Source: Chloroflexota bacterium (lineage in GTDB: Bacteria; Chloroflexota; Limnocylindria; P2-11E). From it: 10,119 nt of DNA. The notes below the pieces were generated by a model that did no database searches, was not told the origin of the DNA, and saw only the letters and a program-made list of their open reading frames with translations. The first letter of the stretch is position 1; each line of letters begins with the position of its first letter. A program made the position numbers and the translations under genes. The stretch lies in contig JACDAF010000273.1 of the NCBI GenBank assembly GCA_013695575.1, positions 1-10,119 of the forward strand. The letters run 5' to 3'. Shown here piece by piece: positions 6,682 through 10,119 of the stretch.

Positions 6682-7607
6682 CCCTCACCTTCCGCAAGCA
6701 GCCAGCACAGCACGGCTTTTTGCGCGTGGAGGCGGTTCTCCGCCTGTTCGAACACCGCGCTCTGCGGCCCGTCCAGCACCTCGTCCGTGATCTCCTCGCC
6801 GCGATGCGCGGGAAGGTCATGCATGACGATCGCGTCCGGCTTGGCGCGGGCCAGCAGCGCCCGGTTGACCTGAAAGCCCTGAAAGGCGCGGCGGCGGCGC
6901 TCGTACTCGGCCTCTTGGCCCATGCTGGTCCACACGTCCGTGTACAGGACGTCCGCGCCGGCGGCCGCCCGCTCGGGGTCATGTCCCACCTCGATGGTCG
7001 CGCCGGTCCTTTCCGCCGCCTCACGCGCGAGCTCGACGAAGCGTGGCTGCGGCCCGTATCCCGCCGGCGAGGCGACGTGGAGCGAGAGGCCGGCTTTCGC
7101 CGCGCAGAGCATCAGCGAATTCGCGACGTTGTTGCCGTCGCCGATGTACGCGGCTCTGACGCTGTTCCCCAGACCCTTGCGCTCCCGCACCGTGAAGACG
7201 TCCGCGAGCGCCTGGCACGGATGCTCGAGGTCCGAGAGACCGTTCACCACGGGGACGGTGGAGTGGCGCGCGAACTCTTCGATCGTCTCGTGCGCGTACG
7301 TCCGCAGCACCACGGCATCGACCATGCGCGCGACGACGCGCGCCACGTCGCTCACGCTCTCGCGGCGCCCCAGCCCGACCTCGGCGGGAGACAGGTAGGT
7401 GCAATGACCGCCGAGCTCGGCCATCGCGACGTCGAACGAGAGCCGCGTGCGCAGGCTTGGCTTCTCGAAGATCTGGACGAGGCTGCGCCCACGCAGCGGG
7501 ATCGCCCCTGATCGCCTCGCAGCCTTCAGCTGCGCCGCGCGGTCGAGCAGCGCGCGGATGCGCTCGGCCGGGACGTCGGCGATCGCGAGGAAATGCGAGA
7601 CGGTCAC
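6678..7607 (-). CDS. argF: Ornithine carbamoyltransferase
   Basis: OTCase makes citrulline from ornithine and carbamoyl phosphate in cytoplasmic arginine biosynthesis. The start GTG 7607 overlaps the yvcK-like stop (GTGA) and gives 309 residues, within the usual range. The N-terminal carbamoyl-phosphate domain has FEKPSLRTR (47-55), the family's xxSxRTR site, and HPCQALAD (129-136). The ornithine domain has GDGNNVANSL (157-166) and SMGQE (229-233), the OTCase SMG loop. The usual HCLP motif reads HDLPAHRG (263-270), with Asp for the ornithine-contacting Cys; this may be a lineage variant or a change of substrate. N-acetyl- or N-succinylornithine carbamoyltransferase is the main alternative, though the SMG loop favours ornithine. 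Confidence in the family is very high, in the exact substrate less so. Confidence 0.94.
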   Translation of the reverse strand: MTVSHFLAIADVPAERIRALLDRAAQLKAARRSGAIPLRGRSLVQIFEKPSLRTRLSFDVAMAELGGHCTYLSPAEVGLGRRESVSDVARVVARMVDAVVLRTYAHETIEEFARHSTVPVVNGLSDLEHPCQALADVFTVRERKGLGNSVRAAYIGDGNNVANSLMLCAAKAGLSLHVASPAGYGPQPRFVELAREAAERTGATIEVGHDPERAAAGADVLYTDVWTSMGQEAEYERRRRAFQGFQVNRALLARAKPDAIVMHDLPAHRGEEITDEVLDGPQSAVFEQAENRLHAQKAVLCWLLAEGEG

Positions 7608-8626
7608 TCGACGGCGCGCAGCTGCGGTCGCCGCTCGGAGAGCAGCCCGACGACCGCCGCGGCGACCCGACGGCTGTCGTGACGGAGCGTGTCCTGCTTG
7701 TTCCAGAGCTCGCGGGGGCCGGACCACTTGTCGATCACCGGCGCGGTCACGACACGAACGCCGAGTCGTGCGACCGCCGCGATCTCCAGGCCGGTCGCCT
7801 CCAGGTAACGAATGCCCTGGTCCGCGTAATGGTCCCGGAGATGGGCGGGCGGGGGGTCGTCATTCACGAGCGCGAGGTCGAGCCCGGCGCCACCGAGGTA
7901 GTCCTGCACGCGCGCCACGTGGTCCGCGAGAGCCATCCCGTCCGTCTGCCCGGGCTGGGTCGTCGAGTTCGCGATGTACACGACGAGCGCGTCGCTCGTC
8001 GCGATGGCGCGTGCGACCTCGGGGACCAGCAAGCAGGCGCAGACCGTCGTGTACAGGCTCCCGGGGCCGAGCGTGATGATGTCGGCCGCCTCGATCGCCT
8101 CGATCGCGCCATCGGCCGCCGAGACCTCGGGATCCTTGAGGTAGATGTGGTCGATCGCCGCCTTGCCGATCCCACGGACGTTCACCTCCTGCTCCACGAA
8201 CGTGCCGTCGACGAGCTTCGCGCACAGGTGCGTGTTGTACAGGGTCACCGGGAGGACGCGCCCGCGGATCTGCAACAGCCGGGCAGCCTCCTTCACGGCG
8301 GCGAGGAACGAGCCCTGCTGCTGCGTCAGGGCCGCGAGGAACAGGTTGCCAAAAGCCATCCCGTTGAGCTCCTCGCTCTTCTCGGTCTCGAAACGGTGAT
8401 CGAAGAGCGCGCGCAGCACCGGATCGCCTTCGGAGAGCACGACCAGGGCATTCCGGACGTCGCCCGGTGCCGGCACATCGAGGGCGATCCGGACCTTGCC
8501 GGTGGACCGCCCCGAGTCGGTCACGGCGATGAGTCCGGTGATGTCGTCGGTGTAGGCACGGAGCCCGGCCATGACGGTGGGCGCACCGAGGCCGCCCCCG
8601 ACGCACACCACCTTGAGGCTCTCCAC
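7604..8626 (-). CDS. yvcK: YvcK/CofD-like (gluconeogenesis factor family) protein
   Basis: This 340-residue protein belongs to the CofD/YvcK superfamily. YvcK binds UDP-GlcNAc in Bacillus and links central carbon use with cell-wall growth; no enzymatic activity is firmly known. Visible motifs are VCVGGGLGAPTVMAGLR (7-23), AVTDSGRSTGKVR (34-46), APGDVRNALVVLS (53-65), AFGNLFLAAL (91-100), ITLGPGSLYTT (184-194) and VYIANSTTQPGQTDG (216-230). The second motif usually reads VxDDGGSSGRLR, so this is a divergent version. CofD (F420 side-chain transferase) is unlikely given the GPGSLYT and TQPG motifs. Start GTG 8626 follows directly on a possible -10 box, suggesting a near-leaderless mRNA. It is the first gene of the minus-strand unit and overlaps argF. 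The rapZ and whiA partners found next to it in Firmicutes and Actinobacteria are absent here. Confidence 0.88.
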   Translation of the reverse strand: MESLKVVCVGGGLGAPTVMAGLRAYTDDITGLIAVTDSGRSTGKVRIALDVPAPGDVRNALVVLSEGDPVLRALFDHRFETEKSEELNGMAFGNLFLAALTQQQGSFLAAVKEAARLLQIRGRVLPVTLYNTHLCAKLVDGTFVEQEVNVRGIGKAAIDHIYLKDPEVSAADGAIEAIEAADIITLGPGSLYTTVCACLLVPEVARAIATSDALVVYIANSTTQPGQTDGMALADHVARVQDYLGGAGLDLALVNDDPPPAHLRDHYADQGIRYLEATGLEIAAVARLGVRVVTAPVIDKWSGPRELWNKQDTLRHDSRRVAAAVVGLLSERRPQLRAVE

Positions 8627-8661
8627 GGCCGCATGGTACGAGGCTTGTACGCTCGCTCGTC
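8627..8661. promoter_or_regulatory. 35-base divergent promoter region, possibly near-leaderless both ways
   Basis: Only 35 bases separate the divergent yvcK-like start (8626) and the plus-strand start (8662). On the minus strand TACCAT (8633-8638) ends six bases before the GTG. On the plus strand TACGCT (8648-8653) ends eight bases before the ATG. Both fit TANNNT, the -10 pattern found close to start codons of leaderless genes in several high-GC phyla. Neither gene has a Shine-Dalgarno sequence. No good -35 hexamers are seen; any would fall inside the opposite gene. Both calls are inference from position. Confidence 0.4.
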
Positions 8662-9114
8662 ATGAAGCAGACACCGCGCGCCGTGCCCGGGTGGGCGCTG
8701 CAGTTCATCGTCGGCATCGCCATCGTCCTGATCGCGATCACGCTGTTCACCGCGCTCCTGGGAACGGCGGTCCGCGGACCGGGTCAATTCTTCGAGGAGC
8801 TCGGGCGCACCGTCGCGCGTGTGGCGCCCCAGCCAGAGCCCGACCTCCGCAGCGACGAGCAGGTTCGCGCCCTGATCCGCGCCATGCCCGAAGGCAAGGC
8901 CCGCGTCGGCTCGATCGTGGAGGAGCAGGACCGCGTCGTGTTCACCGTCACGGCCGACCGCGACGCCGTCAAGGCAGCGGTGAAGCCTGGCGACGAGCTC
9001 CGCCTGAACCGCGCGACGGGCGAGGTCGAGATCGTGCCGACCGGCATCCCCGGCGTGGTCGACCGGCTCCAGCAGGCGATCGAGAGCCTCAAGCAGCGAT
9101 TCTTCGGCAGGTAG
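8662..9114 (+). CDS. Unrecognised one-pass membrane protein
   Basis: I do not recognise this 150-residue protein. The ATG at 8662 begins a short basic head followed by one hydrophobic helix at about 11-34. A soluble part of mixed charge follows (35-150). Within it, residues 78-126 look like a small beta-rich domain: alternating hydrophobic strands in GSIVEEQDRVVFTVTADRD, then VKPGDELRLNRATGEVEIVP. A predicted amphipathic helix (129-147) ends in a basic FFGR tail. The lack of many basic residues before the helix leaves topology uncertain. The base composition matches its neighbours. It is transcribed away from yvcK and faces the 66-residue membrane gene, with 58 bases (9115-9172) between the two stops and no clear terminator there. 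Confidence 0.8.
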   Translation: MKQTPRAVPGWALQFIVGIAIVLIAITLFTALLGTAVRGPGQFFEELGRTVARVAPQPEPDLRSDEQVRALIRAMPEGKARVGSIVEEQDRVVFTVTADRDAVKAAVKPGDELRLNRATGEVEIVPTGIPGVVDRLQQAIESLKQRFFGR

Positions 9115-9172
9115 CGAGCAGGCCGACCCGCAGGGCGGCGCGCGGACCCGGGGGTTACGAGAGCCGGGGCGG

Positions 9173-9373
9173 CTAGCCGGCCTTGCGGGTCGTCGGCTGG
9201 GCCGCTCGCGAGGCGACGGCCTGGCGCGACACGAGCTCCGCACGCCAGTCCTTGCGGCGGAAGATCGCGTCGTCGTAGCCGCGCCTGTACGAGCCCAGCG
9301 CGAGGAAGCCGACGATGAGGACGCCCGCGCAGATCCCGGCGATGACGCCCATGGCGAAGGTGGCGATGTCCAC
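9173..9373 (-). CDS. Small one-pass membrane protein, 66 residues
   Basis: I do not recognise this small protein. The frame is open as far back as GTG 9526, but I choose GTG 9373: it has a good Shine-Dalgarno sequence six bases upstream, and the protein then begins directly with its membrane helix (residues 5-28, containing FAMGVIAGICAGVLIVGFLA). The 38-residue tail (SYRRGYDDAIFRRKDWRAEL and onward) is strongly basic and amphipathic, so it is probably in the cytoplasm. The stop is TAG at 9173-9175. Small Gly/Ala-rich helices with a basic tail are common among unnamed membrane-complex subunits and stress peptides; nothing here narrows that down. Confidence 0.68.
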   Translation of the reverse strand: MDIATFAMGVIAGICAGVLIVGFLALGSYRRGYDDAIFRRKDWRAELVSRQAVASRAAQPTTRKAG

Positions 9374-9379
9374 GTAGAA

Positions 9380-9387
9380 CTTCCTTT
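9380..9387 (-). promoter_or_regulatory. Shine-Dalgarno site for the 66-residue gene
   Basis: Read on the minus strand this is AAAGGAAG, six bases before GTG 9373. It is the most A-rich and best-spaced ribosome site in the window, where most genes rely on overlap coupling. It decides the start of the gene in favour of 9373 over the longer open frame. Confidence 0.7.
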
Positions 9388-9469
9388 CAGACCCGCCCGT
9401 CGCTCCCTGCGGCAGCGGCGGCTCCCCGAGGCCCCGCGGCGGCCAGGATCGGACCACGGCCCCGCCCGC

Positions 9470-9507
9470 CGCCTGGTTTGCAACCGCCGTGCCATGGAAG
9501 CCAGGCG
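9470..9507. other. Stem-loop in the 223-base gene-free stretch 9374-9596
   Basis: CGCCTGGTTT (9470-9479) pairs with AAGCCAGGCG (9498-9507): ten base pairs including one G-U pair, with an 18-base loop. There is no T-run on either side, so it is not a standard intrinsic terminator. It lies downstream of the HAD gene and upstream of the 66-residue gene on the minus strand and could act as a processing site or leader structure. A weak promoter-like pair, TTGCGA and GATACA with 17 bases between them, can be read upstream on the minus strand near 9516-9544. Otherwise I see nothing in this stretch. Confidence 0.35.
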
Positions 9508-9596
9508 CTTCCTTGTATCCACGCACCGTTGCGCGATCGCAAGGCGCTTCGCTGGTGGCGCGTCGCGGAGTGGCTTTGCTGGTTCCGGACTCGCCG

Positions 9597-10119
9597 CTAG
9601 GCGCCGGCGAGTGCGGGGAGGCGGAACAGCTCGTCGAGCGAAGCGATCACATGGTCCGGCACGGCGTCGCCCGACGCGCTCGCGACGGCGTCGTGCTGGG
9701 TCAGGCCGGTCGTGATGAGGACGCCGGTCGCCCCGATGCGGTGCGCGGCGACGATGTCGTACTCGGTCGCGTCGCCGATCACGACGACGGCTCCGGGGTC
9801 CGGGCCTGCGCGCCGCACCGCCTCCTCGAAGAGGAACGGCTCGGGCTTGCCGATGCAGAGCGCTGCCCGGCCGGTCGCGATCTCGAGCGCCGCTACGATG
9901 CTGCCCGCACCGGGCAGCAGGCGTCCCTCGACCGGGTACGCCCGGTCCTTGTTCGACGCGATGAAGCGAGCCCCCGCGAGGAGCGAGCGCTGCGCCTCCG
10001 CCAGCGCGGCGTAGGTGAGGTGGAGGTCGAGTCCCACGACGACCGTGTCGGCCGCGGGAGGCAGGTCGGCCGTGACGAGGTGCCGGCGCATCGCCCCAGC
10101 GTCGCCGCCCCCGTCGGCC
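9597..10119 (-). CDS. NagD-like HAD phosphatase, C-terminal part (5' end outside window)
   Basis: 173 residues of a class IIA HAD-superfamily hydrolase (NagD / 4-nitrophenylphosphatase / phosphoglycolate phosphatase-like); the frame is open to the window end, so the N-terminus with the DxD nucleophile motif is missing. The visible order is typical: VVVGLDLHLTYAALAEAQ, then GARFIASNKD, then LLPGAGSIVAALEIATG (cap domain). These are followed by IGKPEPFLF with the motif III Lys and VVVIGDATEYDI, the motif IV acidic site that binds Mg. The family's usual form there is GDRLxTDI, so Ala-Thr-Glu-Tyr is a variation while both Asp remain. These enzymes hydrolyse small phosphomonoesters in the cytoplasm; the substrate cannot be told from sequence. 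An ATG at 10091 exists but is internal, because conserved sequence should continue upstream. Confidence 0.9.
   Translation of the reverse strand, partial: ADGGGDAGAMRRHLVTADLPPAADTVVVGLDLHLTYAALAEAQRSLLAGARFIASNKDRAYPVEGRLLPGAGSIVAALEIATGRAALCIGKPEPFLFEEAVRRAGPDPGAVVVIGDATEYDIVAAHRIGATGVLITTGLTQHDAVASASGDAVPDHVIASLDELFRLPALAGA

Noticed and set aside
7457..8665. Long plus-strand open frame (about 400 codons) antisense to yvcK and argF
   Set aside because: Arg/His/Asp-rich composition typical of a shadow frame in GC-rich DNA. The minus strand carries clear YvcK and OTCase motifs with coupled starts.
9115..9172. Bidirectional terminator between the two convergent membrane-protein genes
   Set aside because: The stretch is very GC-rich, but no clean stem followed by a T-run (or A-run on the other side) is present.
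9374..9526. Upstream extension of the 66-residue protein to GTG 9526
   Set aside because: The extension is Gly/Pro-rich without pattern, and a strong Shine-Dalgarno sequence sits just before the shorter start at 9373.
9515..9600. Possible tRNA or small RNA between the 66-residue gene and the HAD gene
   Set aside because: No cloverleaf, no TTC-arm and no consistent long stem could be drawn in this piece.
1..10119. CRISPR array, insertion sequence, phage or toxin-antitoxin genes
   Set aside because: No regularly spaced repeats, no terminal inverted repeats around a transposase, and no such protein motifs on either strand.

Overview
This window reads as high-GC bacterial chromosome with housekeeping genes packed end to end. 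Almost every junction is a 4-base overlap in which the stop TGA shares bases with an ATG, GTG or TTG start, and most starts are GTG. I see no plasmid, phage, transposon or CRISPR signature. A full cytochrome c maturation System I, a divergent YvcK/CofD-type protein and an OTCase with a variant HDLP motif suggest a non-proteobacterial lineage. My tentative guess is the Chloroflexota (Limnocylindria-like), but this rests on general familiarity and not on a marker gene.

Bases 1-6029, plus strand: one co-directional cluster holding the 3' end of ccmA and then complete ccmB, C, D, E, F, G, H and I. The order and content match System I: CcmAB(C,D) form the ABC complex that releases holo-CcmE, CcmC loads heme onto CcmE, CcmF (with CcmH/I) ligates heme to apocytochrome c, and CcmG/CcmH handle the thiols of the CXXCH motif. 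The expected catalytic residues are visible: CcmC His53/His177 and WWD motif, CcmE His169/Tyr173, CcmF His177/265/307/508 and WWD motif, CcmG WCVPC, CcmH LRCPVC, and TPRs in CcmI. The one irregularity is a hairpin-rich stretch (1675-1754) in the 5' part of ccmE.

Bases 6040-6111, minus strand: a lone tRNA-His(GTG) with an encoded G-1:C73 pair and a TACAAT-like -10 box upstream. It converges on ccmI with only 10 bases between them.

Bases 6220-8626, minus strand: a three-gene coupled unit running yvcK-like, argF (ornithine carbamoyltransferase), and an unrecognised Cys-rich protein built from two copies of a CC...CPxC module. That last protein is the most interesting unknown here. Both junctions are 4-base overlaps.

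Bases 8662-9114, plus strand: an unrecognised one-pass membrane protein, divergent from yvcK across only 35 bases, with near-leaderless starts possible on both sides. Bases 9173-9373, minus strand: a 66-residue one-pass membrane protein with the clearest Shine-Dalgarno site in the window. Bases 9597-10119, minus strand: the C-terminal part of a NagD-like (class IIA) HAD phosphatase that runs off the window end. The longest gene-free stretch is 223 bases (9374-9596), which contains one stem-loop and nothing else I can name.
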